From Roseivivax marinus (lineage in GTDB: Bacteria; Pseudomonadota; Alphaproteobacteria; Rhodobacterales; Rhodobacteraceae), in contig NZ_FOAI01000007.1 of NCBI RefSeq assembly GCF_900109705.1, positions 124,001 through 188,000 on the forward strand: a DNA stretch of 64,000 nt, written 5' to 3'. This document shows, piece after piece, positions 1-9,505 of the stretch. The position numbers were made by a program, and so were the translations under genes. The notes beneath the pieces are model-generated. The model was not told the origin of the DNA. It saw only the letters and a program-made list of their open reading frames with translations, and ran no database searches. Each line of letters opens with the position of its first letter. Within the stretch, counting starts at the first letter, position 1.

Positions 1-198
1 GAGACGCTCGATGTGGAAGGACAGGTCGGGGATCGCCGCGAAGTCTTCGACGAGCATGTCTCGGTAGCCCGCGAGGCCGATGACGGCCCCGTTGTAGGTC
101 ACGTCTTCGGCGACGAACCGGTGAAGGTTCGGCCAGTCCTGGGCGTTCAGGCAGGCGATGTAGCCACGATAGGCCGCGACGATGTCGTCCCGAGTCAC
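1..198 (-). CDS. SnoaL-like / ester cyclase family protein (partial, C-terminus outside window)
   Basis: Sixty-six codons are visible and the gene runs off the left edge. The translation begins (V)TRDDIVAAYRGYIACLNAQ and continues with a stretch ending FHIERL. The pattern of a short helix, then a Trp/Asn-rich turn, then a VTYNG strand is typical of the NTF2-like SnoaL/ester cyclase fold, whose members bind small hydrophobic substrates. The start is the GTG at 196-198, because a GGAGG sits about 7 bases upstream of it. A nearby ATG at 222-224 (reverse strand) is in another frame. The family is a fold-level inference and no specific substrate can be named. A terminator lies between this gene and the upstream pterin dehydratase, so this gene is probably a separate transcription unit. 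Confidence 0.6.
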   Translation of the reverse strand, partial: MTRDDIVAAYRGYIACLNAQDWPNLHRFVAEDVTYNGAVIGLAGYRDMLVEDFAAIPDLSFHIERL

Positions 199-227
199 TG
201 CGTCGCCTCCGGCGTTCCCACATGCGA

Positions 228-254
228 AAGGGGCGGCCGCGCGGACCGCCCCTT
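228..254 (-). terminator. Rho-independent-like terminator after the pterin dehydratase gene
   Basis: A perfect 9-bp inverted repeat (AAGGGGCGG at 228-236, CCGCCCCTT at 246-254) with a 9-nt loop lies 20 bp beyond the stop of the minus-strand gene 274-564. On the minus strand the distal arm ends in TTTC, so the U tract is short. Confidence 0.55.
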
Positions 255-273
255 CCCGATCAAAGCAAAGTCT

Positions 274-560
274 TCAGATCGCGTCCATCTTCCGCGCGAG
301 CTTGGCGTCGCGCGAAGACAGTCCGCCGACGTCATGGCTGGTCAGCGTGACCTCGACGGTGTTGTAGGTGTTCGACCACTCGGGGTGGTGGTCCCACTTC
401 TCGGCCCACATCGCGGCCGAGGTCATCCAGCCGAAGGCTTCGGTGAAATCCTCGAACTTGTAGGTCTTGGTGATCGCGTCGCGCCCCTCGGCCATGGCCC
501 AGCCGGTCTCGAAGAGCGGCGCCAGCATGGTTTCTCGGGCGGTGTCGCTCAGCTTCTCGC

Positions 561-564
<4 letters not shown>
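274..564 (-). CDS. 4a-hydroxytetrahydrobiopterin dehydratase (pterin-4a-carbinolamine dehydratase)
   Basis: This 96-residue protein has the usual length of the PCD/DCoH family. The signature is clear: [20 protein letters not shown] around residues 59-78, containing the active-site His-His pair and the later His, followed by VGGLSSRD. The enzyme dehydrates 4a-hydroxytetrahydropterin, recycling the cofactor of aromatic amino acid hydroxylases. In bacteria without such a hydroxylase it has been linked to molybdopterin or folate metabolism. The start ATG at 562-564 overlaps the TGA of the upstream gene (561-563) as ATGA, which indicates translational coupling. No hydroxylase gene is visible here, so the physiological substrate is open. 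Confidence 0.9.
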
Positions 565-1760
<1,196 letters not shown>

Positions 1761-1899
1761 GGAGGCTCCCTGTTCCGGAGCAGGATGTGTGTCCTGCACG
1801 GTCCGGATCAAGCCGGGGGCGCCGACGGGTCGCGGGGCCGTGAGGTTCCGCCGCGCCACGCGCTGTGAGATGCCCGCGCGGCAGGCAGAGGTGCCGTGC

Positions 1900-2655
1900 T
1901 CAGGGGCGGTAGCCCTCGAACGTCACGGTGTCGGCGACGGCGCGGGATCGTGCCTCCTCCTCGGACGAGCGGATGGTCCAGCACAGGATCGGCAGGCCCT
2001 GCGCCTTGAGTTCCGCGATCCGGGGCGATCCGAGGTCGGCGGCCTCGTGGCTGACGAAGGCGGCCTCGGTCGCGTCGACGTCCGGGATGGCGCGAAGGCG
2101 CGCTCGCACGGACTCGGGCAGGGTGGGCCAGTCGTCGGGGCGGAATGCGGATGTGGTCAGCCCCCGGGCGATGCCGGGCGAAAGCTGCTGCATCGCCGCC
2201 ACGCTGGAGGGGTTGAACGACATCACAGCGACGGGGCCGTCGTAGCCCTCGAGCGCGGTCGCGGCGGCGTGTTCCAGCAGGCCGACCTTGGGCCCCATGC
2301 GGCCATCCTGGTCCTTGATCTCGACAAGCAGCGGAACCCGGCCGCCGACCAGCTCCAGCACCTCCGCGAAGGTCGGGATACCCTCGCCGTCGCCGCCTTT
2401 CAGGGGAAGGGCCTCGAGCTCCGCGGCCGAGCGCTGGCGGATCGGGCCGGAGGCCTCGGTCAGGCGGCGCAGGTCGTAGTCGTGAAAGACCATCGCCGTG
2501 CCGCAGGCCGCCAGTTGCAGGTCGATCTCCACGCCGTAGCCCACCGCGATCGCCGCGCGGATTGCCGCGCGGCTGTTTTCGGGCCTCCCGTCGTCCACGT
2601 CGTGCAGCGCACGGTGGGCGAGGGGGGTCTCGATGAAACTCGGGTCGAGGATCAT
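1900..2655 (-). CDS. glycerophosphodiester phosphodiesterase (GDPD family)
   Basis: A 251-residue TIM-barrel GDPD. The catalytic and metal-binding elements are visible: LAHRALHD near residue 12 (general-base His), then ENSRAAI, VEIDLQL near residue 43 (metal-binding Glu and Asp), VFHDYDLRRLT near residue 56 (second catalytic His), and LLVEIKDQ near residue 110. It hydrolyses glycerophosphodiesters from phospholipid turnover to sn-glycerol 3-phosphate and an alcohol. No signal peptide is seen, so it should be cytoplasmic (UgpQ-like rather than GlpQ-like). The start overlaps the stop of the upstream RidA-family gene as ATGA, so the two are translationally coupled. Confidence 0.92.
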   Translation of the reverse strand: MILDPSFIETPLAHRALHDVDDGRPENSRAAIRAAIAVGYGVEIDLQLAACGTAMVFHDYDLRRLTEASGPIRQRSAAELEALPLKGGDGEGIPTFAEVLELVGGRVPLLVEIKDQDGRMGPKVGLLEHAAATALEGYDGPVAVMSFNPSSVAAMQQLSPGIARGLTTSAFRPDDWPTLPESVRARLRAIPDVDATEAAFVSHEAADLGSPRIAELKAQGLPILCWTIRSSEEEARSRAVADTVTFEGYRP

Positions 2656-3116
2656 TCGATCTCGAAGATCGCCTCGATTTCGACGGCAACCCCCATCGGA
2701 AGGGACGCGGCCGAAACGGCCGAGCGGGCATGTGCCCCGGCGGTGCCCATGACTTCACCGAAAAGGTCTGAGGCGCCGTTCACCACTTTTGGCTGGTCGA
2801 TGAAGTCCGGCGTGGAGTTCACGAAGCCCACGAGCTTCACGACGCGCTTCAGTCGCGACAGGTCTCCGTCGAGCGCTGCCTTGGCCTGCGCCAGCAGCGA
2901 AAGCGCGCAGTACTGCGCGGCCTCGGCGCCCTCCTCGGCCGACATGCTTTCTCCGAGCTTGCCGGTGATGAGCCCGTCGGGCCGCTGGCTGATCTGGCCC
3001 GAGACGTAGAGCGTGTCGCCGCAGCGCACGAAGGGCACGTAGTTGGCCGCCGGTGCGGGCGCCTCGGGCAGGGTGTGGCCGAGTTCCGTCAGGCGGGTCT
3101 CGATGGCGTGGGTCAT
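2652..3116 (-). CDS. RidA/YjgF/UK114 family protein (enamine/imine deaminase-like)
   Basis: The protein has 154 residues from the ATG at 3114-3116 (MTHAIETRLTELGHTLPEAP). It is longer than the roughly 128-residue canonical RidA and fits the YjgF-like subgroup with an extended N-terminus. Conserved segments are FVRCGDTLYVSGQI near residue 28, and AHARSAVSAASLPMGV near residue 125, which keeps the Arg that in RidA binds the carboxylate of 2-aminoacrylate-type intermediates. Deaminase activity is therefore plausible, but many members of this subgroup are uncharacterised. It is the first gene after the terminator that ends the type I secretion operon, and it overlaps the GDPD gene by four bases. 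Confidence 0.88.
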   Translation of the reverse strand: MTHAIETRLTELGHTLPEAPAPAANYVPFVRCGDTLYVSGQISQRPDGLITGKLGESMSAEEGAEAAQYCALSLLAQAKAALDGDLSRLKRVVKLVGFVNSTPDFIDQPKVVNGASDLFGEVMGTAGAHARSAVSAASLPMGVAVEIEAIFEIE

Positions 3117-3196
3117 GTGGCCTCCGATCTCTGGTTCGGGGCACACGCTAGAGCGCCGCGCGGGCGGCGGCGAGGGGTTTCCGGCACTGTCGGAGG

Positions 3197-3233
3197 AAAA
3201 GGCCGGTCCTGCACCGGCTGGTCGGGACCGGCC
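3197..3233 (-). terminator. Terminator of the type I secretion operon
   Basis: On the minus strand a perfect 9-bp stem (GGCCGGTCC / GGACCGGCC, plus-strand arms 3225-3233 and 3201-3209) is followed directly by TTTTCC. It lies 30 bp past the HlyD-family stop codon and upstream of the RidA-family start, separating the two transcription units. Confidence 0.75.
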
Positions 3234-3262
3234 CCGCGGGACGGGGGCCGGTCCGGGCGCGC

Positions 3263-4570
3263 TCAGCTTTCGCGGAACGCCTTGGCGAAGTAGTCGGTGA
3301 AGGGCTTCGTCAGGTAGGCCAGCGGCGTGCGGTCGGCGGTGCGGATGAACGCCTCCACCGGCATGCCGGGAATGAGGGTCGTACCCTCGGGCAGGCGGTC
3401 GATCTGGCCCTCGCTCAGCATGATCTCGGCGCGGTAGTAGCTGGTGCCGCGCTCTTCGTTGGTGAACGCGTCCGCCGACAGCTGCGTGACCTTGCCGAAC
3501 AGTTCCGGCGTCTGTCGCTGGTCGAGTGCCGAGAACCGGAGCGTCACCTCCTGGCCGACAAATGTCTTGTCGATGTGGATCGGGGGCACCTGCGCGGTGA
3601 TGATCAGCGGCCGGTCCTGCGGCACGATGTACATCACCGGGTCGGCCGCCCGGATCACCGAGCGCGGGGTGTAGACCTGCAGGCCGTAGACGACACCGCC
3701 GACCGGCGCCGTGATGTCGAGCCGGGACAGCTGTTCGCGCAGGCGGCGGCGTTCTTCGGCCAGCTCGCGCTCGCGATATTGCAGGTCGCGCAGCTGGGTG
3801 ATCGCCTCCTCGCGGCGCGTGGTTTCGAGCTTGAGCTGTTCGATCTCGATCTCGGTCACGCGCCCCTCGGCCTGTGCCTTGGAAGCACGAAGTTCGCCGA
3901 CGCGGCCCGAAAGGTTGGCCTCTTCGCGCTGAAGGGCCAGCACGCGGCTCGCCTGCGCGAGGCCACGGTCGAGCAGCGATTGCTGGTCGGCCAGCTCGCT
4001 TTCGATCAGCTCCAGCTGGCGGGTCAGCGCCTCCTGCTGCGAGTCGATCCCGGAGATCTGGTCGGTGGTCTGCTGGGCCCGCTTCTGAAGCTGTTCGATC
4101 TCGCGCGCGGTGGTGTCGTTCCGGGCGAGGAAGAGGTTGCGCTGGCCCTCGACGGTGTCGGCGATCTCTTCGTCGGACTGTGCGACCTCGAGCACCTCGT
4201 CGGGGAAGGTGATGTCCTCGGCCTTGTCACGCTCGGCCTGGAGGCGGGCGCGGCGGGCCATGAGTTCGAAATACTGGTCCTCGACAACGGTCAGTTCGGA
4301 CAGGAGCAACGTCGGATCGAGCCTGATCAGGACGTCGCCGGCCTCCACCACGTCGCCCTCGTCCACGAGGATCTCGGAGACGACGCCGCCGTCGGGGTGC
4401 TGGACCACCTGCCGGTTCTGGTCCACCTCGATCTGGCCGCCGGCGATGATGGCGCCCGAGATGTTCGTGGTGGCGGCCCATGTCCCGAAGCCGCCAACCA
4501 GCAGCAGCAGGACAAGAAGCCCGAGGATCATCGGGCCGCGCAGGCGGAAGTCGCTGTTTTCGGAGCTCAT
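3263..4570 (-). CDS. HlyD family type I secretion periplasmic adaptor (membrane fusion protein)
   Basis: The protein has 435 residues from the ATG at 4568-4570 (MSSENSDFRLRGPMI). It has a short cytoplasmic N-terminus, one membrane segment at about residues 13-33, the lipoyl-like half motif VQHPDGGVVSEILVDEGDVV near residue 53, and a long periplasmic coiled coil at about 95-290 rich in Glu, Gln and Arg. The second lipoyl half is LDITAPVGGVVYGLQV near residue 300, followed by the C-terminal beta domain. This is the standard HlyD/PrtE adaptor plan, linking an inner-membrane ABC exporter to a TolC-type outer-membrane channel. It overlaps the upstream ABC exporter by four bases, so the pair is a two-gene exporter. 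No TolC or secreted-repeat protein is encoded nearby. Confidence 0.93.
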   Translation of the reverse strand: MSSENSDFRLRGPMILGLLVLLLLVGGFGTWAATTNISGAIIAGGQIEVDQNRQVVQHPDGGVVSEILVDEGDVVEAGDVLIRLDPTLLLSELTVVEDQYFELMARRARLQAERDKAEDITFPDEVLEVAQSDEEIADTVEGQRNLFLARNDTTAREIEQLQKRAQQTTDQISGIDSQQEALTRQLELIESELADQQSLLDRGLAQASRVLALQREEANLSGRVGELRASKAQAEGRVTEIEIEQLKLETTRREEAITQLRDLQYRERELAEERRRLREQLSRLDITAPVGGVVYGLQVYTPRSVIRAADPVMYIVPQDRPLIITAQVPPIHIDKTFVGQEVTLRFSALDQRQTPELFGKVTQLSADAFTNEERGTSYYRAEIMLSEGQIDRLPEGTTLIPGMPVEAFIRTADRTPLAYLTKPFTDYFAKAFRES

Positions 4571-6303
4571 CGCACACCTCCCGGCATCGCGGCCGTCTTC
4601 TGGATCTGCTCGTGGTTCTTGACCATGGACTTGAGCACCTCTTCCTTCGGCCCGAAGGCGGCGCGGGCGCCGTTCTCGAGCATCAGGAGCACATCGCATT
4701 CCTGGATGGCGGCGGGGCGGTGGGCCATGATGATGGCGGCCTTGCCCTCTGCCTTCATGCGCTTGATCGCCTGGTTCACGGCCTGGCTGCCCTCGTTGTC
4801 GAGGTTCGAGTTCGGCTCGTCGAGCACGAGGATGACCGGGTCGCCGTACATGGCGCGGGCGAGACCGATCCGCTGCATCTGCCCGCCCGAGAGCTTGCCG
4901 CCGGTGGGCGAGACGCGGGTGTTGTAGCCGTCGGGCAGCTTGAGGATCATCTCGTGCGCGGCGGCCTTCTTGGCCGCCTCGACGATGGCCGCGTCGTCCG
5001 GTGCCTGGCTGAGACGCGAGATGTTCTCGGCGATGGTGCCGTCGAACAGCGTCACGCGCTGCGGCAGGTAGCCGATATGCTCACCCAGGACGTCCGGGCC
5101 GTACTGGTCCAGCGTCGCGCCGTCGAGCCGGACCTTGCCGCCCGCCGGACGCCACACGCCGGTCAGCGCCCGCGCCAGCGTCGACTTGCCCGCGCCCGAG
5201 GGCCCGATCACGCCGAGCGCCTGGCCGGGCTCGAGATTGAAGGACACGATCCGCAATGCGGCCTGCTGCTCGCCCGGGGGCACCACGGTCAGCTGCTGCA
5301 CGTCGAGCTTGGCGCGCGGACGGGGCAGTGCGGTCCGCGGCTGCTCGGGCGGGACCTCGGACAGAAGCTGCGCGAGGTTGTGCCAGCCCTTGCGGGCCCG
5401 CTCGACCAGCGGCCACTGGCCGATGGCCAGTTCGATCGGCGCCAGCGCGCGGCCCATCAGGATCGAGCCCGCGATCATCGCGCCGGGCGTCAATTCGCCT
5501 TGGAGGACGAGATATGCGCCCAGGCCCAGCATCGCCGATTGCAGGAGAAGGCGCAGCGTGCGGGTGAGCGTGGTGAACGAGCTGGTGAGGTCGGCCGACC
5601 CGATCTGGCCCGACAGCGACTTCCTGCGGGCGTCCGACCAGCGCAGGAACGCTGCGCGGCGCATTCCGAGGGCGTGGACCATCTCGGCCTCTTGCCGCAC
5701 CTGGTCCGAGATCTTCTCGGACTGCATGGTCAGCACGTTGGACTTGAGCGTCGGGTTGCGGGAGACGAACTGGTTTACGATGGCGATCGCGATCAGGACC
5801 GCGCCGCCGGTGATGGCGAGGTAGCCGAGCCACGGGTGGAACAGCATGATCCCGAACAGGAAGACCGGGGTCCACGGGATGTCGAAGATGGCCATCAGCA
5901 CCGGCGAGGACATGAGACGCTGCACCGACTCGAGATCGCGCAGGCCGGTCGCCGAGAGCTGGTCGGGCTGGACCGCGGACTTGCGGACCACGGCGTCGAA
6001 AACGCGGGTGTCGAGCTTCGACTGGAAGCGCGCGGCGACGCGGCCCATGACCCGGCCCCGAACATAATCCAGAAGGCCCATCATTCCGTAAAGGAAGACC
6101 ACCAGCACCGACAGCGCGACGAGCGTCGCGATCGAGCGCGAGCCAAGCACCCGGTCGTAGACCTGAAGCATGTAGAGCGGCCCGGTCAGCATCAGCATGT
6201 TTACGAAGAAGCTGAAGATCCCGACGAACCAGTAATACGGTCGGCTTTCCCGCCGAACCTTGCGCAGCTCTTCGTAGCCGCGCTCGTTGTCCTGCCCCTG
6301 CAT
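4567..6303 (-). CDS. Type I secretion system permease/ATPase (PrtD/LapB-like ABC exporter)
   Basis: The protein has 578 residues from the ATG at 6301-6303 (MQGQDNERGYEELRKVRRES). Residues about 25-310 form the six-helix ABC transmembrane domain, starting YYWFVGIFSFFVNMLMLTGP. The ATPase domain has Walker A GPSGAGKST near residue 370, the Q-loop region YLPQRVTLFDGTIAENI, signature LSGGQMQR near 475, Walker B ILVLDEPNSNLD near 495, and the H-loop IIMAHR. It lacks an N-terminal C39 peptidase-like domain, so it belongs to the PrtD subfamily, which usually exports unprocessed proteins with a C-terminal signal (RTX proteases, lipases, adhesins). The cargo is not in the window. Confidence 0.93.
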   Translation of the reverse strand: MQGQDNERGYEELRKVRRESRPYYWFVGIFSFFVNMLMLTGPLYMLQVYDRVLGSRSIATLVALSVLVVFLYGMMGLLDYVRGRVMGRVAARFQSKLDTRVFDAVVRKSAVQPDQLSATGLRDLESVQRLMSSPVLMAIFDIPWTPVFLFGIMLFHPWLGYLAITGGAVLIAIAIVNQFVSRNPTLKSNVLTMQSEKISDQVRQEAEMVHALGMRRAAFLRWSDARRKSLSGQIGSADLTSSFTTLTRTLRLLLQSAMLGLGAYLVLQGELTPGAMIAGSILMGRALAPIELAIGQWPLVERARKGWHNLAQLLSEVPPEQPRTALPRPRAKLDVQQLTVVPPGEQQAALRIVSFNLEPGQALGVIGPSGAGKSTLARALTGVWRPAGGKVRLDGATLDQYGPDVLGEHIGYLPQRVTLFDGTIAENISRLSQAPDDAAIVEAAKKAAAHEMILKLPDGYNTRVSPTGGKLSGGQMQRIGLARAMYGDPVILVLDEPNSNLDNEGSQAVNQAIKRMKAEGKAAIIMAHRPAAIQECDVLLMLENGARAAFGPKEEVLKSMVKNHEQIQKTAAMPGGVR

Positions 6304-6615
6304 GTCGTCCCTCGTTCCCGAACGGTCCCTTCGGGCCCGCGACATTGCCCTGCAAGGCCGGGTGTTCCCGGTCCGGCCCGAGGCGGCGCGCCCGCTGTTA
6401 CCTAATAGATGAACGGCCCGTCTCACAAATCCTTTGACGCGGAAAGGCGCCGCGAGGGGCCGATCTGGGACCGCCTAAGGCGAACGCACAACCTGTGGGG
6501 GCGCTCGGCACGATGTCGCCGGGGACGTGTCCCGCCACGGGCGCATCTTCGCCGAATCGGCCCCTGCGCCCGCGCCGCCCGCGACAGGGGCGATTCGCAG
6601 ACCCAAGGGTGAGGA
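6304..6615. other. Intergenic region (312 bp) between the PBP1A gene and the type I secretion operon
   Basis: No convincing gene is seen. Just past the penicillin-binding protein stop is a long imperfect inverted repeat (6554-6566 and 6585-6596, arms GAATCGGCCCCTG and CAGGGGCGATTC, one bulge) without a T tract, a possible weak terminator. About 100 bp upstream of the exporter start, on the minus strand, TTTGTG (6424-6429) and TATTAG (6402-6407) are 16 bp apart and could be a weak sigma-70-type promoter for the secretion operon. Confidence 0.35.
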
Positions 6616-8835
6616 TCAGTTGCCGAAGATGTCGCGTAGAACGCGGCCCACGAAGTCGCCCACGGGGTCGTTGTTCTGAGGCTGCTGCGGCTGCCGCTGC
6701 TGTTGTTGCGGCTGCGGTGCCTGCTGCGGCTGCGGCGTCTGCTGCACGGTGCGCTGAGGCGGCTCGGGCACCGACATCGGAAGCGGCTTGGGCTCGATCC
6801 CGTCATGCACCCGGACCATCAGATCGTGCCAGATCTCGGCCGGCAGGCCACCCCCGGTCACGCCGGTCAGCGGCGTGTTGTCGTCGTAGCCCATCCAGAC
6901 GCCCGCCACGTAATCGGCCGTGAAGCCGACGAACCACGCGTCGCGCTGTTCGTTCGAGGTGCCGGTCTTGCCCGCCGCCTGCCGGTCGGGCAGGCGCGCA
7001 CGGGCGCCGGTGCCCTCCGAGACGACCTTTTCCAGCATGAAGACCAGCTCGCGCGCGGCCTGCTCGCGGATCACCCGCTCGCCCATGCCGCCGCGGCGGC
7101 CGACGAGGGGCTCGTCGTCGCCCTTGATGGTCAGAGACTCGATTCCGTAGGGCGCAACCGACGAGCCGCCGTTCAGGATACCTGCATATGCGCCGGTCAT
7201 CTCGAGCAGCGAGGCCTCGGACACGCCGAGTGCCACCGACGGCGTGTCGACCACGTCGGATTTGATGCCGAAATCTGTCGCCACCTTGGCCACGAGGTCG
7301 CGGCCCGCTTCCTCGGAGACCTTCACCGCGGGGATGTTGCGCGACTGCTTGAGCGCGTCGATCAGCGTCATCGGACCCGAGAAGTTGCGGCTGTAGTTCT
7401 TGGGACACCACTGGCCCGAGCCGGGGATATTCATGCAGAACGGTTCGTCCACGACGGTGTCGTAGGGCGACCGGCCCAGTTCCAGCGCGGTGGCGTAGAC
7501 GAAGGGCTTGAACGCCGATCCGGTCTGACGCTGTGCCTGTGCGGCGCGGTTGAACACGCCCGACACACCCGTCTTGCGGCCGCCGACCATGGCGCGCACC
7601 GCACCATCGGCGGACATAACGACGATCGCCGCCTGCGCCTTGGAGCTGTCGCGGACCTTGGCCTCGAAGACCGACTTCATCGCGGCTTCGGCGGCATTCT
7701 GGATGCGAGGATCGAGCGTCGTGCGAACGTCCACGTCCTGCCGCGAGTCGACGTTCACGAAGGGCGGCAGCGTTTCCATGATCCAGTCGGCGAAATAGCC
7801 GCCCCGGTTCTGCTCGGCCTCTTCCGACAGGGTCGCGGGATTGGCCCGGGCGCGGTCGGCCTCCTCGGCGGTGAGATAGCCCTGATCCTCCATGAGGTTC
7901 AGCACGGTCGCCGCCCGGTTCTGCGAGCGTTCGAGATCGTTCGTCGGCGCAAGCGTCGTCGGAGCGGTCAGCAGGCCCGCGAGCATCGCCGCTTCGGCAG
8001 GGCGCAGCGCCGCAGCGGGCTTGGAGAAGTAGCGCTGCGATGCGGCCTCGGCGCCATAGGCGCCGCCGCCCATGTAGGCGCGGTTGAGGTAGATCGAGAG
8101 GATGTCGTTCTTGGAGTACTTGGCCTCCATCGCGATGGCGTAGATCGCCTCCTTCGCCTTCCGGACAAGCGAGGTTTCGCGGCAGTCGGAGATATAGGCG
8201 GATTCGCTTTCCCACTCGCTGGCATCGTACTCGTTGCCGAGGCACAGCAGTTTGGCGGTCTGCTGTGTGATGGTCGAGCCGCCGTGGCCCTGAAGCGGGC
8301 CGCGGCCTTCGCGCAGGTTGATCCGAATCGCGCTGGCCACGCCGCGCGGCGAGACGCCCATGTGCCAGTAGAAGCGCCGATCCTCGGTCGCGATCACCGC
8401 GTTCTTGAGATGCTCGCTGACCTGGTCGGCCCGCACCGCACCGCCGAACTGGTCTCCGCGCCAGGCAAAGACGCGATCCTCGCGGTCGAACATCGTGACC
8501 GAACCCTGCGCCCGTCCGTCGAGGAGCTGGTCCACCGGCGGCAGCGTCACGTAGGTTAGGCCCACGAGCGCGCCCAGCGCGAGGGCGGCCACCAGCGCGA
8601 CCCGCGACGTCACGATCCAGATCAGCCGTCCGAAGAACCCGAAGACGCGCTGGATGAGCCCCGCGAGCCCGCGCTTCGCCGGCCGACGCGCGCCGCGGCG
8701 GCTGCTCTTGCGCGCCGTCCGCGAGGACTTGACCCGCGCACCCTTGGCCGCGGACTTCTCCGTGCTCTTGCTCGAGGACTTTGGATAGCGGCGATCCGCC
8801 ACCAGCTTTCCGCGCCCGCGTCCCGTCTTGCTCAT
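6616..8835 (-). CDS. Penicillin-binding protein 1A (bifunctional transglycosylase/transpeptidase)
   Basis: A 739-residue class A PBP, starting at the ATG 8833-8835. Order of parts: a very basic Ser/Lys/Arg-rich cytoplasmic tail (1-70), one membrane anchor (about 72-97), a GT51 glycosyltransferase domain with the catalytic EDRRFYWHMGV motif (Glu151) and GGSTITQQTAKLL, then the transpeptidase domain with SAFK (active-site Ser), SRN and KTGTSNEQRD. A low-complexity Gln/Pro tail lies near the C-terminus (about 685-725), before a short conserved end. It polymerises lipid II and cross-links peptidoglycan at the inner membrane. It is transcribed divergently from glnK. The acronym family is certain; which mrc paralogue it is cannot be decided from one locus. 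Confidence 0.95.
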   Translation of the reverse strand: MSKTGRGRGKLVADRRYPKSSSKSTEKSAAKGARVKSSRTARKSSRRGARRPAKRGLAGLIQRVFGFFGRLIWIVTSRVALVAALALGALVGLTYVTLPPVDQLLDGRAQGSVTMFDREDRVFAWRGDQFGGAVRADQVSEHLKNAVIATEDRRFYWHMGVSPRGVASAIRINLREGRGPLQGHGGSTITQQTAKLLCLGNEYDASEWESESAYISDCRETSLVRKAKEAIYAIAMEAKYSKNDILSIYLNRAYMGGGAYGAEAASQRYFSKPAAALRPAEAAMLAGLLTAPTTLAPTNDLERSQNRAATVLNLMEDQGYLTAEEADRARANPATLSEEAEQNRGGYFADWIMETLPPFVNVDSRQDVDVRTTLDPRIQNAAEAAMKSVFEAKVRDSSKAQAAIVVMSADGAVRAMVGGRKTGVSGVFNRAAQAQRQTGSAFKPFVYATALELGRSPYDTVVDEPFCMNIPGSGQWCPKNYSRNFSGPMTLIDALKQSRNIPAVKVSEEAGRDLVAKVATDFGIKSDVVDTPSVALGVSEASLLEMTGAYAGILNGGSSVAPYGIESLTIKGDDEPLVGRRGGMGERVIREQAARELVFMLEKVVSEGTGARARLPDRQAAGKTGTSNEQRDAWFVGFTADYVAGVWMGYDDNTPLTGVTGGGLPAEIWHDLMVRVHDGIEPKPLPMSVPEPPQRTVQQTPQPQQAPQPQQQQRQPQQPQNNDPVGDFVGRVLRDIFGN

Positions 8836-8928
8836 GTCGTCCTGCCCGGCCTTTCGGTCTTTGCGACGCAAGATAAGGGCTGTCGCCCCGGATGTGGACC
8901 CGGTGCGGTTCCATTACGAGGCTTTTAA

Positions 8929-9435
<507 letters not shown>

Positions 9436-9505
9436 CCGCCGCCCGCCCCGAGCTGAGGGGGTGGGGGGACCAGACGTCCGATACGATCCAAGGGAAACGG
9501 AACAC

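Noticed and set aside
4480-6405. Long open frame on the plus strand opposite the type I exporter genes
   Set aside because: Arg/His/Asp/Leu-rich translation without domains; it mirrors the codon structure of the high-GC gene on the other strand.
6703-8559. Plus-strand open frame opposite the PBP1A gene
   Set aside because: The catalytic motifs of PBP1A on the minus strand leave no doubt, and the opposite frame is His/Arg-rich noise.
9437-9475. Terminator between glnK and amtB
   Set aside because: GC-rich but no stable symmetric stem with a T tract; the spacing and function fit co-transcription.
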